From assembly GCF_007743815.1 (NCBI RefSeq), contig NZ_CP036265.1:2498823-2562822 (forward strand): a stretch of 64,000 nt of DNA. The letters are read 5' to 3'. The stretch's first letter is position 1; every line of letters starts with the position of its first letter. The notes under the pieces are model-generated. The model searched no databases. It was not told the DNA's origin and saw only the letters and a program-made list of their open reading frames with translations. Shown piece after piece: positions 1 through 8,029 of this stretch. Source of the DNA: Alienimonas californiensis (GTDB taxonomy: Bacteria; Planctomycetota; Planctomycetia; Planctomycetales; Planctomycetaceae). Position numbers and translations under genes: made by a program.

Positions 1-307
1 TTTGAAGATCGATCTGCGGGTCGCCGAGGTGCTGGAGAGCGAGGCCGTCGAGGGGGCGGACAAGCTGCTCAAGCTCAAGCTGGGCCTGGGCGGCGGGCAT
101 ACGCGGCAGGTGTTCGCGGGGATGAAGAAGGTGTACTCGCCGGAGAGCCTGCTGGGCCGGAAGGTGATCTGCTGCGCGAACCTGAAGCCGCGGAAGATGC
201 GGTTCGGCGTCAGCGAGGGCATGGTGCTGGCCGCCGGCGCCGGCGAGCCGGACATCTACATCCTCGCCGCCGACGACGGCGCCCAGCCTGGCATGCGGGT
301 GCACTGA
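1..307 (+). CDS. metG: Methionyl-tRNA synthetase C-terminal tRNA-binding domain (3' part)
   Basis: 3' end of a gene entering from the left edge; the frame stays open back to base 1. The visible ~100 residues form an EMAPII/CsaA-type OB-fold tRNA-binding domain: the opening KIDLRVAEV, then [15 protein letters not shown] and the FGVSEGM strand typical of the C-terminus of bacterial MetRS. The family uses this domain for dimerisation and tRNA binding. A free-standing CsaA-like protein is possible because the catalytic part is outside the window, but KIDLRV normally follows a linker in MetG. A hairpin about 50 bases downstream may end the transcript. The last codons and stop (CGGGTGCACTGA) are imperfectly duplicated about 25 bases further on. 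Confidence 0.8.
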   Translation, partial: LKIDLRVAEVLESEAVEGADKLLKLKLGLGGGHTRQVFAGMKKVYSPESLLGRKVICCANLKPRKMRFGVSEGMVLAAGAGEPDIYILAADDGAQPGMRVH

Positions 308-357
308 CCCCACCCGCAGACGGGTGCATTGAGACGCATCAGTTCGCCATGATGCCC

Positions 358-388
358 GCGTCCTGGACCCTCACAGGGTCCGGGACGC
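358..388 (+). terminator. Hairpin downstream of metG
   Basis: Arms at 358-371 and 375-388 are complementary over 14 bases with one T:G pair and a CAC loop. Only a short T stretch (GTTTCT) follows a few bases later, so this is a probable but weak intrinsic terminator for metG. It lies just before the exported hydrolase gene. Confidence 0.5.
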
Positions 389-411
389 TCCCGTTTCTAG
401 AAGGCGCTCTG

Positions 412-1677
412 ATGACGACCCCGCTGCTGATCGCCCTGCTGACCGTCGCCCCCGCGGCCGACCCGGCCGCCGAGGATCCGGCGTGGCTGCACGTCCGCGG
501 GGGGCTGCCGTGGACGGCGGCGAAGATCGCCGGGGACGGCCCGGTGCGGGTCGCGTTTCTGGGCGGGAGCATCACCGAGGGGAACGGTTACCGGCCGCTC
601 GTCGAGGAGAAGCTGAAGGCGCGGTTTCCGGACGTCGCGTGGGAGTTCCACAACGCTGGCGTCAGCAGTACGGGGTCGACGACCGGTGTGTTCCGGTACG
701 TCGGGGACGCGTTCGGCGGCGGGGGCGACTGGCCGGTCGGGGCGAACCTCGTCGTGGCGGAGGCCGCGGTGAACGACGATCAGGATGAACAACTGCCCGC
801 CGGCGAGGCCGGGTGGGGTATGGAGGGGGTCGCGCGGATGTCGCCGCTCCCGCGGCTGGCGGGGCCGGACCTACTATTCGTGCACTTCCCGAACCCGCCG
901 ATCGTCGAGAAACTGAGGGCGGGGGAGGCGCCGATCTCCGTGGCCGCCCATGAACGGGTCGCGGAGCACTACGCGATTCCCAGCGTGAACGTCGCCGCGG
1001 AGGTCGCCCGCCGGATCGACGCCGGGACGCTCTCCTGGGAGCAGTACGGTGGGACGCATCCCGGGCCGGTCGGGCACGAACTGGCCGCGGAGATGATCGC
1101 CGAGGCGATCGCGCGGGGGCTGGTCGCGCCGGCGGACCGGCGGGAGACGCCGGCGTGGCCCAGCCGGCGGGAGCCGTTGCGGGCGGACGCGATCGACATC
1201 GCGAGCCTGCTGCGGCCCGGGGCCGAGGAGAAGGTGGAGCGGGAGTTCTTTGCCGAGACCGTCTCCGCCGACGCCGCCTGGGCGACCGGCGTCCCGGACT
1301 GGGAGGCGCTGCCCGGCTCCTGCCGCGACCGCTTTCAGCAGACCGTCCTGCTGCATACGGCCGCGCCCGGGGCGACGTTGACGGTCGACCTGGAGCACGC
1401 CGTCGCCCTTGGCCTGTACGTCCTCGCCGGGCCGGACGCCGGGGCGCTCGAGGTCAGCGCCCCCGGCGAGGCGCCGAAGGTTGTGCAGCTCTACCACGAT
1501 CACAGCAAGGGGCTGCACTACCCCCGCACCGTATTGCTTTACCGCAGCGACGAACCGCCCGCCGGCCCGCTGACGGTGAAGGTCGTGACGGGAGACCACG
1601 GCGGCGCCGCGGTGCGGATCGTCGGCGTGGGGATCGGCATCGCCGTCCCGAAGGAACTGAGGCCGGACGCCCCCTGA
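412..1677 (+). CDS. Exported SGNH/GDSL-type hydrolase
   Basis: 421-residue protein with a signal peptide (MTTPLLIALLTVAPAADPA), so probably exported. SGNH blocks are visible: the nucleophile block FLGGSITEGNGY, the NAGVSSTGS block, EAAVND (the Asn block), and GGTHPGPVGH with the catalytic His. The usual Asp three residues before that His is Gly, so the subfamily may use a dyad or another acid. A ~120-residue C-terminal beta-rich extension follows. Likely acts on acylated or sulfated carbohydrates (inference). ATG 412 is preferred over an upstream in-frame ATG at 349 because it has a GAAGG eight bases upstream and begins the signal peptide. Confidence 0.75.
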   Translation: MTTPLLIALLTVAPAADPAAEDPAWLHVRGGLPWTAAKIAGDGPVRVAFLGGSITEGNGYRPLVEEKLKARFPDVAWEFHNAGVSSTGSTTGVFRYVGDAFGGGGDWPVGANLVVAEAAVNDDQDEQLPAGEAGWGMEGVARMSPLPRLAGPDLLFVHFPNPPIVEKLRAGEAPISVAAHERVAEHYAIPSVNVAAEVARRIDAGTLSWEQYGGTHPGPVGHELAAEMIAEAIARGLVAPADRRETPAWPSRREPLRADAIDIASLLRPGAEEKVEREFFAETVSADAAWATGVPDWEALPGSCRDRFQQTVLLHTAAPGATLTVDLEHAVALGLYVLAGPDAGALEVSAPGEAPKVVQLYHDHSKGLHYPRTVLLYRSDEPPAGPLTVKVVTGDHGGAAVRIVGVGIGIAVPKELRPDAP

Positions 1678-1738
1678 TTGACGTATCGGCCGACGCCGTT
1701 CGGTAGGCTGGCGCCGTTCGTCCCCGCCCTCTTGCCGA

Positions 1739-2479
1739 TTGGTCCCGCCCGTGTTGGTCGCCCCGCTGCTCTCCTGCGCTCTCCTGGGATTCGCCCCGCC
1801 CGCCGTCGCGGAGCCCGGCGCCGTCGCTCAGCCCGGGGCCGTGCTGTTGGAGGACTCGTTCGACCGGGCCGAGAAGGACGACGCCAAAGAGCAGGTCGGC
1901 AACGGCTGGACGACGAACAGTAAGGCCCGTGCGAAGGGGAACAAGCAGGTGGATCTCGCAGACGGCGCCCTGCATATCACGATGCACGCCGAGGCCGACC
2001 ACGGCGTCTCCGTCCGCCACGACGGCCCGACCTGGACCGACGGCACGCTGTCGCTGCGGTTCAAGCTGCCGCCGAAGGGCGACTTAGGCGTGGACCTCGC
2101 CGATATGCAGGAGAAAAGCGTGCACGCGGGCCATTTGCTGATCGTCCGCGTGCGGCCGAGCGGCGTCGAACTGCGGGACCATAAGGCCGGCGGCATGGAA
2201 CTGACCCGCCGCGAACGCCGTCAGGCCGGACAGGTCACTGCCGAGGACAAACAGGTGATGAAGGACGCGGTGACCCAGGTGAAGATGAAGATCGCCCCGA
2301 ACGAGTGGCACACGTTGTCGATGACCACCGCCGGCGACCGGCTGAGCGTCTCGATCGACGGCAAGCCGGTCGGCGAACTGCAGTCCCCCGGCATCGCCCA
2401 CCCGACGAAGCGAACCGTCCGCCTCGCCGTCAACAGCGAGGCGTGGGTGGACGACTTCAAGTTGACGGCGGCGGAGTGA
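1739..2479 (+). CDS. Exported protein with concanavalin-like (DUF1080-type) fold
   Basis: 246 residues with an N-terminal signal peptide (VLVAPLLSCALLGFAPPAVA). The rest resembles a laminin-G/DUF1080-like beta sandwich: LLEDSFDRAEK at the start, a GTLSLRFKLP strand, NEWHTLSMTTAGDRLSVSIDGKPVG, and the closing WVDDFKLT. Such domains bind or process carbohydrate in planctomycetes; no catalytic motif can be assigned. The start could be TTG 1739 or GTG 1751; neither has a Shine-Dalgarno sequence. The 3' end overlaps the convergent lipoprotein gene by 23 bases. Confidence 0.65.
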   Translation: MVPPVLVAPLLSCALLGFAPPAVAEPGAVAQPGAVLLEDSFDRAEKDDAKEQVGNGWTTNSKARAKGNKQVDLADGALHITMHAEADHGVSVRHDGPTWTDGTLSLRFKLPPKGDLGVDLADMQEKSVHAGHLLIVRVRPSGVELRDHKAGGMELTRRERRQAGQVTAEDKQVMKDAVTQVKMKIAPNEWHTLSMTTAGDRLSVSIDGKPVGELQSPGIAHPTKRTVRLAVNSEAWVDDFKLTAAE

Positions 2480-2975
2480 TCTCTGGGGCATCCGCAGGCC
2501 CGTGCTGCGGACTGTCATCGCAGGGCGGCTCCGCCACGTGCGGCCCGTCGTCCTCTTCGGGATCCGGGTAGAATGCAATGTCGCGATCCGCACCGAGGGA
2601 CCACCACCCGCCGCGGGCGTAGACGCTGCTGACGGCGGGGGCGGTCCGCAGCAGGGTGGCGATCTGCTCCTCCGTCATCGCGTCCTCCGCCGGGGCGTGG
2701 ATGCGAACGACGCCGTCGAGGAGCCCGCTCGTCGACCTGGCCAGCCGGGACACCTCCTCGTCTGTGAGCGGCGGCCGTCGGTCGGGGAACCCCACGCCGT
2801 ACTCGCTGTAGAACCCGATCGGCGGCGTGAGGCTCCCGACTCTCCCGCCGAGGTCGCTCGCCGTGCGGACGAACCGCTCGTGCCCCCCGCGGGCGCTGAC
2901 CCAGCACCCGCCGACCCAGAGTCCCAGCGCCGCGGCGACGCTCCAGCCGAGCAGTCGTCGGAGCGGTCGCGTCAT
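2457..2975 (-). CDS. Small putative lipoprotein, unknown function
   Basis: 172 residues. The N-terminus (RRLLGWSVAAALGLWVGGC) is a basic then hydrophobic segment ending in a lipobox-like VGGC, so it is probably a lipoprotein. The middle (LTDEEVSRLARSTSGLLDG) and WWSLGADRDIAFYPDPEEDD match no family I recognise. It lies 22 bases after apt on the same strand, suggesting co-transcription with apt and the kinase upstream. Confidence 0.55.
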   Translation of the reverse strand: MTRPLRRLLGWSVAAALGLWVGGCWVSARGGHERFVRTASDLGGRVGSLTPPIGFYSEYGVGFPDRRPPLTDEEVSRLARSTSGLLDGVVRIHAPAEDAMTEEQIATLLRTAPAVSSVYARGGWWSLGADRDIAFYPDPEEDDGPHVAEPPCDDSPQHGPADAPEITPPPST

Positions 2976-2997
2976 GGCGGGGCGGCGGGAAAGGAGG

Positions 2998-3510
2998 TCA
3001 GTACGTGATCGCCGCGGACACCGGCAGATTGCCGAGTTTGCTGCGGCCGTTCAGGAAGGTGAGTTCGACGAGGAACGCCGCGGCGGTCACCTCGGCGCCG
3101 GCCTGGCGGGCGAGGTCGGCACAGGCGGCGACGGTGCCGCCGGTGGCGAGTACGTCGTCCACGATCAGTACCTTCTGGCCTTTGGTGAGGGCGTCGGCGT
3201 GCATCTCGAGCATGTCGTTGCCGTATTCCAGGGCGTACTCCACCGCGGTCGTCGCGGCCGGCAGCTTGCCGGGTTTGCGGACCAGCACCACGCCGCAGCC
3301 CAGTTCCTGCGCCATCGGCACGGCGAACAGGAAGCCGCGGGCCTCCACCGCCAGAATCGCCTCGGGCGGGTCGGCCCGGTACGGCTCGGCCATCGCCCGG
3401 ATCGCCTCCTGCGTCGCCTCGCGGCTGGCCAGCAGCGGCGAGATGTCCTTGAAGACGATCCCCGGCTTGGGGAAGTCCGGCACGTCGCGGATGTGATCGA
3501 ACAGGTTCAT
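2998..3510 (-). CDS. apt: Adenine phosphoribosyltransferase
   Basis: 170 residues, the normal length for Apt, which converts adenine plus PRPP to AMP (cytosolic purine salvage). The PRPP-binding loop KVLIVDDVLATGGTVAA is at about residues 113-129. FPKPGIVFKDISPLL near the N-terminus and EARGF at 56-60 are further Apt signatures. It starts with ATG 43 bases downstream of the protein-kinase stop, and a small lipoprotein gene follows 22 bases later, so the three are probably one transcript. Confidence 0.95.
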   Translation of the reverse strand: MNLFDHIRDVPDFPKPGIVFKDISPLLASREATQEAIRAMAEPYRADPPEAILAVEARGFLFAVPMAQELGCGVVLVRKPGKLPAATTAVEYALEYGNDMLEMHADALTKGQKVLIVDDVLATGGTVAACADLARQAGAEVTAAAFLVELTFLNGRSKLGNLPVSAAITY

Positions 3511-3553
3511 CGCGGGCGTCGCCGGGCAGGGCTGAGGAACGGGCGCGGGCAGG

Positions 3554-5620
3554 CTAGCGGCCGGCGGCCGGCTCCTCCATCAACCCCGGTTCCGACTCCC
3601 CCGGCTCCAGCGAGCGCCGCAGGTCCCGGGCGTCGTCCAGCAGCGTTTCGGCGGCGGGGTCGTCGGCGTACAGGCCGATCAGTCCGTCCAGCACGCGGCG
3701 GGCGGTCGCGGGGTCGCCGGTCTCGGCGGCGTCGCGGGCGTCGTCGAGGGCCTTGTCCGCCATCGCGGAGACCGCCGGCGGGGGGATTGTCAGGTCGGCC
3801 AGCATCGCCTGGGCGATCCGACGGTTCTGGGCCAGCCGCCGGTCGGGGTCGGCGGCGGAGGTGGCGTTCAGGAAGTGCCGCAGCGTCCGGGCGGCGGCGG
3901 GGCGATCGCCGGTGAGGGTGCGGTGCACGGCGAGCCGCAGGAACCGTTCCGCTTCGTTCGTCGGCGGTTCGGCCAGGTTGGGGCGCAAGACGGCCCGCTC
4001 CAGTTCGTAGCGCCGCACCCGATCCGCCAGCTTGCGGGCCTGTTCGAGCGTGTAGGCCCGGGCCTCGGGCGTCAGCGGTTCGCCGGGGTTGCCCGCCTCG
4101 GCGCTCGCCTTTTCAACCGCCTCGATCCCCTCGGGCGCCAGCAGCGGGGCGAGGTGGCGGTCCCGCGCGTCGCTCCACGCGGCGCCGGGCGATTGCTCCA
4201 ACGCGGCCCGGGCGGCGGCGAGGTGCTGGCCGACCGTCATCTCGCCCGGCGGCGGCAACTCCGGGGCCTGCAACTCGAACCACAGGACCCCCCCGGCGAT
4301 CAGCAGGGCCAGCGCCGAGATCAGCACCCAGGTCTGCTCGAAGAACCGGGCGACGGGGCCGGTCTCGTCCGTCTCCTCCAACGCCCGCACCACGCCGTTG
4401 CGGACGATCGTCGCCGGGCCCGGCCCCTCACGCGGGAAGGCGAGGGCTTCGTTCGCAGCCCCCTCCGCATCCTCCTTCGAAAGCGTCGCCCCGTGCAGCG
4501 ACGTGCCGGCGAGCGACCGTCCGATCGTCGCTCCCCCGAGATTGGAGACGGTTGAGGCGGGTTCGATCCCGGCCCGTTCCTCCTCTTCCTCCTTGGCGGG
4601 GCGGGTGGGGCGATCCGGCAGCGGGACCGCCTCGTCCGGCGGAACTCCCGTGGACTCCCCGCTTGACTCCCTGTTGGAGTCCGGGGCGGGAGTCCCGGTG
4701 GCGTAGTCCTCCCGTCGCACGGCGGCGGAGAGTCGATTGGAGACAACCCGAGCGTCGGCGGGGCGGTCGGCGGGGGACTTCGAGAGCAGTTCGCAGATCA
4801 CCGCCTCCACCGCGGGGGGGCAGTCGGGGGCGTAGCGGCGGGGGGCGTCGAACTGGCCGAAGCGGTGTTGCTGGAGCACCTCCACCGCCGACTGCCCGCG
4901 GAAGGGCGGCACGCCGCAGACGCAGGCGTACAGCACCGCCCCCAGCGAATAGAGGTCGCACTTCTTGTCGACCCGCTTGCCGGTGGCCTGCTCCGGTGCC
5001 ATGAACTCCGCGGTGCCGATCACGCCGCCGGTCTGCGTCAGCCGGCCGGCGGCGAACAGTTGGGCGACGCCGAAGTCCACCAGCGTGACGTGCCCGACGC
5101 CGCCGGGATCGTCGTTTCCCTTGGGCGTGAGGATCAGGTTGGACGGCTTGAGGTCCCGGTGTACGACCCCCGCGTCGTGGGCCGCCTTGAGGGCCGTGCA
5201 GATCTGCACGCCGAGATCGACCGCCGCCCGCCAGGGCAAGCGGCGTTCGCGGCGGAGGCGCACCAGCAGCGTCTCCCCCTCGACGTACCGCAGGGCGAGG
5301 AAGGCGAGAGCGTCGTCGGTCGGTTCCGCCTCCTCTCCGGACCCCGGGGCGCCGGGCGCCGTGTCCGGGAGGAGGTTCCCCTCGGCGTCGACTGAGCCGC
5401 TGGCGAGGTAGCCGGCGATGTGCGGGTTGTTCAGGCGGCGGACGGTCTCCACCTCCCGGGCGAAGCGTTCCCGAAAGCCCGGCTCCCGGGCCAGCGCCGC
5501 CGGCAGGATCTTCACCGCGGCGTGCTCGCCCGTCTGGTCGTGCGTGCCGAGGTAGACCGTGCCCATGCCCCCGCTGCCGAGTTTCCGCTCCAGCAGATAG
5601 GGGCCGACGCGAGGGGGCAT
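3554..5620 (-). CDS. Transmembrane serine/threonine protein kinase
   Basis: 688 residues. An N-terminal Hanks-type kinase domain (about 6-300) has the glycine loop GSGGMGTVYLG, catalytic Lys37 (AAVKIL), HRDLKPSN with Asp156, DFG at 182-184 and MAPEQ. After a low-complexity acidic/proline linker comes one membrane span (about 431-449, WVLISALALLIAGGVLWFEL) and a ~240-residue extracytoplasmic part rich in Ala, Glu and Arg helices, possibly TPR-like. No PASTA or WD repeats are visible, so the ligand is unknown. The ATG abuts a family F inverted repeat and has only pyrimidine-rich sequence upstream, so no Shine-Dalgarno. Confidence 0.9.
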   Translation of the reverse strand: MPPRVGPYLLERKLGSGGMGTVYLGTHDQTGEHAAVKILPAALAREPGFRERFAREVETVRRLNNPHIAGYLASGSVDAEGNLLPDTAPGAPGSGEEAEPTDDALAFLALRYVEGETLLVRLRRERRLPWRAAVDLGVQICTALKAAHDAGVVHRDLKPSNLILTPKGNDDPGGVGHVTLVDFGVAQLFAAGRLTQTGGVIGTAEFMAPEQATGKRVDKKCDLYSLGAVLYACVCGVPPFRGQSAVEVLQQHRFGQFDAPRRYAPDCPPAVEAVICELLSKSPADRPADARVVSNRLSAAVRREDYATGTPAPDSNRESSGESTGVPPDEAVPLPDRPTRPAKEEEEERAGIEPASTVSNLGGATIGRSLAGTSLHGATLSKEDAEGAANEALAFPREGPGPATIVRNGVVRALEETDETGPVARFFEQTWVLISALALLIAGGVLWFELQAPELPPPGEMTVGQHLAAARAALEQSPGAAWSDARDRHLAPLLAPEGIEAVEKASAEAGNPGEPLTPEARAYTLEQARKLADRVRRYELERAVLRPNLAEPPTNEAERFLRLAVHRTLTGDRPAAARTLRHFLNATSAADPDRRLAQNRRIAQAMLADLTIPPPAVSAMADKALDDARDAAETGDPATARRVLDGLIGLYADDPAAETLLDDARDLRRSLEPGESEPGLMEEPAAGR

Positions 5621-5624
5621 GGCG

Positions 5625-5743
5625 AAGGCGGAGGGAGGAAGGCGGAAGGGCGAAGGGACGGTGAAGGGGCCGACCGTCCGCCCGGTTCAGCGTACGCTGC
5701 CGAGCTGTTCCCTTCCGCCCTTCCGCCCTCCCCCTTCCGCCTT
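5625..5743. repeat. Inverted repeat F1 filling the kinase/cbiX divergent gap
   Basis: A purine-rich left arm (5625-5658, AAGGCGGAGGG repeated) pairs with a pyrimidine-rich right arm (5709-5743). It occupies almost the whole space between the two divergent start codons at 5620 and 5744. A related element is at 29303-29390. On the mRNA side of both genes the arm reads CCTTCCGCCTT, the opposite of a ribosome-binding site. Confidence 0.8.
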
Positions 5744-6103
5744 ATGAAGGCCGCCCTGCTGATCGCCCACGGTTCCCGCCGGCAGGAGGCGAACGACGAT
5801 TTACACCGATTGACCGCCCAGGTGATCGAACGCGGCGGGTTCGAGATTGTGGAGCCGGCCTTCCTGGAACTGGCCGCCCCCGACATCCCCGCCGCCGCCG
5901 CGAAGTGCGTGGAGCGGGGCGCCACCGACGTGCGAATGCTGCCCTATTTCCTCAGCATGGGCACGCACGTCGCCGGCGACCTGGAGGAGTTCCGGGCGCA
6001 GTTCGAGGAGCAGTACCCCGGCGTGCGGTTCGAGGTCCGCCCCCCGCTGGGCCTGCACCCGAAGCTGGTCGAGGTGGTCTTCGAACGGCTGGGGGCGGCG
6101 TAG
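5744..6103 (+). CDS. cbiX: CbiX-like sirohydrochlorin chelatase, single-domain form
   Basis: 119 residues, the short single-domain CbiX/SirB form. LLIAHGSRRQEAN near the N-terminus carries the metal-ligand His (residue 9), with LPYFLSMGTHV in the middle and LGLHPKL with the second His at the end. The family inserts cobalt, or iron in some members, into sirohydrochlorin for cobalamin or siroheme. No other tetrapyrrole gene is nearby, so the metal cannot be told from context. ATG 5744 directly follows repeat F1 and has no Shine-Dalgarno. Longer upstream reading extends only into the repeat. Confidence 0.85.
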   Translation: MKAALLIAHGSRRQEANDDLHRLTAQVIERGGFEIVEPAFLELAAPDIPAAAAKCVERGATDVRMLPYFLSMGTHVAGDLEEFRAQFEEQYPGVRFEVRPPLGLHPKLVEVVFERLGAA

Positions 6104-6115
6104 CCAGTTGGCCCT

Positions 6116-6176
6116 GTGAGCCCGAAGCGCAAGCGAGGCTGGACGACCCCGAACCTCGCTTGCGCTTCGGGCTCAC
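6116..6176. repeat. Inverted repeat A1
   Basis: Perfect 23-base arms at 6116-6138 and 6154-6176, beginning GTGAGCCCGAAGCGCAAGC, with a 15-base loop. Located 12 bases after the cbiX stop. The same element is at 18437-18532, and a variant is at 58179-58271. A spurious reading frame through it would encode SPKRKRG. Confidence 0.9.
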
Positions 6177-6229
6177 GAGGAAGATCGACCGGGCTGCCCG
6201 ACCGAAGATCCGGCCAGCCGCCCAACGAC

Positions 6230-6700
6230 CTACAGGCAGTTCGGGTCGAGGCGGGCGCGGTTGACGTCGATGCGTTCGAGCACCGTCAGCACCGCCTTCA
6301 TGGGCAGGCCCCATTCGCGGGCCCACAGCAGAATGTGGAGGTTTTCCCAACCGGCGTCGACGCGGTCGAGAATGCGATCGGCGAGTAAATCCCCGCTGGC
6401 GATCGCCTCATGCAGCGTCCCGAACGTCGCGGGATCGAACTGGTCCCACCTGACTCGGCCGGCGACGTGCTGCAACTGACAGGCCCGACAGAAGTGCGGC
6501 CACCGCGTCGCGTACCACTCCCGAATCGCCCCCTCTCCCGCGTCGTAGCCCTGCCGTTCGCTCACCAGCCACTTGTGCCGTTCGGCCTCCCGGTAGGCCC
6601 GCTCGTACAGGTTCATCGCGGGGCCGGCGTTCGGATCGGCGACCGGCGGGGGGGAGCAGCGGCAGGCGTAGGCCAGCGCCGCGGTCATTGACACCTGCAT
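6230..6700 (-). CDS. Conserved hypothetical protein, planctomycete type
   Basis: About 156 residues from ATG 6700, which has GGGGAGG just upstream. ATG 6616 would give a 128-residue core and ATG 6805 a longer form. The core NLYERAYREAERHKW, then GEGAIREWYATRW and NLHILLWAREWGLPM near the end, is all-helical and contains two Cys (FCRACQ). I do not recognise a named family, but the pattern of a YERAYR-AERHKW opening resembles small uncharacterised planctomycete proteins. Function unknown. Confidence 0.6.
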   Translation of the reverse strand: MQVSMTAALAYACRCSPPPVADPNAGPAMNLYERAYREAERHKWLVSERQGYDAGEGAIREWYATRWPHFCRACQLQHVAGRVRWDQFDPATFGTLHEAIASGDLLADRILDRVDAGWENLHILLWAREWGLPMKAVLTVLERIDVNRARLDPNCL

Positions 6701-7130
6701 CTCCCCCTCCCCGACATCCCAGCCCCGACAGACGGCCGGGATGGCCGTCGGCCGTCGCGGACGGCAGACCGAATCGGTTGCGGAGCGAACGGAAATAGCG
6801 GGCATCAACGCGACTTCCCCCGGGGCAGCGGCCGAAGCCGTAAGGCGAGCAACCTGGTTATAGTGCCCGCTCTCACAGCGGGACAGCCGAATCGCTAGGC
6901 AATCTGGGCGATTGTTGGGCCGTTTCCAGCGATTTCGACGGTTTTTCTGCCGCACTGCGACTGTTTGTCGCGGATCCGGCGGATCCCCCCTCTCCTCTTC
7001 GGGGGTTCTTCCCACGCTCCCCGGGAGACGAACCGGGGAGGGACTGAACAGTGGCCGCCAAACGCCCAGACGCGGCGTCACGGCGGCCAGACTGTGGTGT
7101 CGCGGCAGCCAGACGCTGGCTCGAACCCGC
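6701..7130. other. 430-base gap upstream of the hypothetical gene
   Basis: No convincing gene. On the minus strand a TATAAC near 6855-6860 could be a -10 box for the gene at 6230-6700, but no -35 stands out. An 8-base inverted repeat (TGGCCGCC / GGCGGCCA) lies at about 7050-7092. A TCGAACCC near 7130 looked tRNA-like but does not fold as a T arm. Confidence 0.4.
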
Positions 7131-7946
7131 TCAGGCAGCGGTGCGGCGGGGGGCGTCGAAGGCGTCGCGGCCTTCCAAAATGCTGCCGGCGTCGAACCGG
7201 GCGCCGAAGTACTTCTCCTGAGCCTCTTTATTGGAGAGCACCTCCCGGGCGGTGCCGCCGACGATCACCCGGCCCTCGCAGACGATGTAGCTGCGATCGG
7301 TGATCGTCAGCGTTTCCCGTTCGCGGTGGTCGGTCAGGAGGATGGAGATGCCGCAGTCCCGGAGGTCGCGGATAATGTCCTGGATGCTGTGAATCGTGAC
7401 CGGATCGATCCCGGTGAACGGTTCGTCCAGCAGGATGAGGTCCGGCTTGGAGGCGAGGCAGCGGGCGATCTCCAGCCGGCGGCGTTCGCCGCCGGAGAGC
7501 GTGCCGGCGGTCTGGCGGCGTTTGTCGTCCAGGCCGAACTGTTCCAGCAGCGCCGTGGCCCGCTTGCGCTGGGCGGCTTTGGTGATCGCCTGGAACTCCA
7601 GCACGGCGAACAGGTTCTGTTCGACGGTCAGCTTCTTGAAGACGCTGTCGTCCTGCGGGAGGTAGCCCATCCCGCGGCGGGCCCGGCGGTACAGCGGCCA
7701 GGTGGTCACGTCCGTGCCGCCGAGGCAGACGCGGCCCTCGGTCGGCACCGTCAGTCCGCAGGCCATGCGGAAGGTGGTCGATTTGCCGGCCCCGTTCGGC
7801 CCCAGCAGACCGACGATCTCCCCCCGGCCGACGTAGAAGTCGATCCCGCGGACCGCCTTCTTGCCGCCGCGGTAGGTCTTCACCAACCCGTCGCAGGCGA
7901 GCAGCGCGTCGGGCGGGGCGGGGGCGGGGACGTAGCTGTCGGACAT
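7131..7946 (-). CDS. lptB: LPS export ABC transporter ATP-binding protein
   Basis: 271 residues. ATPase of the LptBFG complex that extracts lipopolysaccharide from the inner membrane. Walker A GPNGAGKST is at 49-57, the signature LSGGERRRLEIARCL at about 150-164, and Walker B LILLDEP at about 170-176. GMGYLPQDDSVFKKLTVEQN and HSIQDIIRDLRDCGISILLTDH are LptB-specific rather than generic ABC features. The C-terminal ~35 residues (ARFDAGSILEGRDAF) extend a little beyond the usual family end. The other lpt genes are not in the window. Confidence 0.92.
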   Translation of the reverse strand: MSDSYVPAPAPPDALLACDGLVKTYRGGKKAVRGIDFYVGRGEIVGLLGPNGAGKSTTFRMACGLTVPTEGRVCLGGTDVTTWPLYRRARRGMGYLPQDDSVFKKLTVEQNLFAVLEFQAITKAAQRKRATALLEQFGLDDKRRQTAGTLSGGERRRLEIARCLASKPDLILLDEPFTGIDPVTIHSIQDIIRDLRDCGISILLTDHRERETLTITDRSYIVCEGRVIVGGTAREVLSNKEAQEKYFGARFDAGSILEGRDAFDAPRRTAA

Positions 7947-8029
7947 CGGCGTCGTGCGGGACGCGGGGACGGGGCCGCGAACCATAGTGGCTTCGCGGCG
8001 GCGGGGGGATGCCGGTTCGCAGCTCCGGA

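Noticed and set aside
6116-6388. Small frames reading SPKRKRG through inverted repeat A1 (also at 18364-18540)
   Set aside because: Generated by the repeat arm itself; likely false genes in databases.
7085-7140. Possible tRNA (TCGAACCC resembles a T loop)
   Set aside because: The flanking bases do not form a five-pair T stem and no acceptor or anticodon stem is found.
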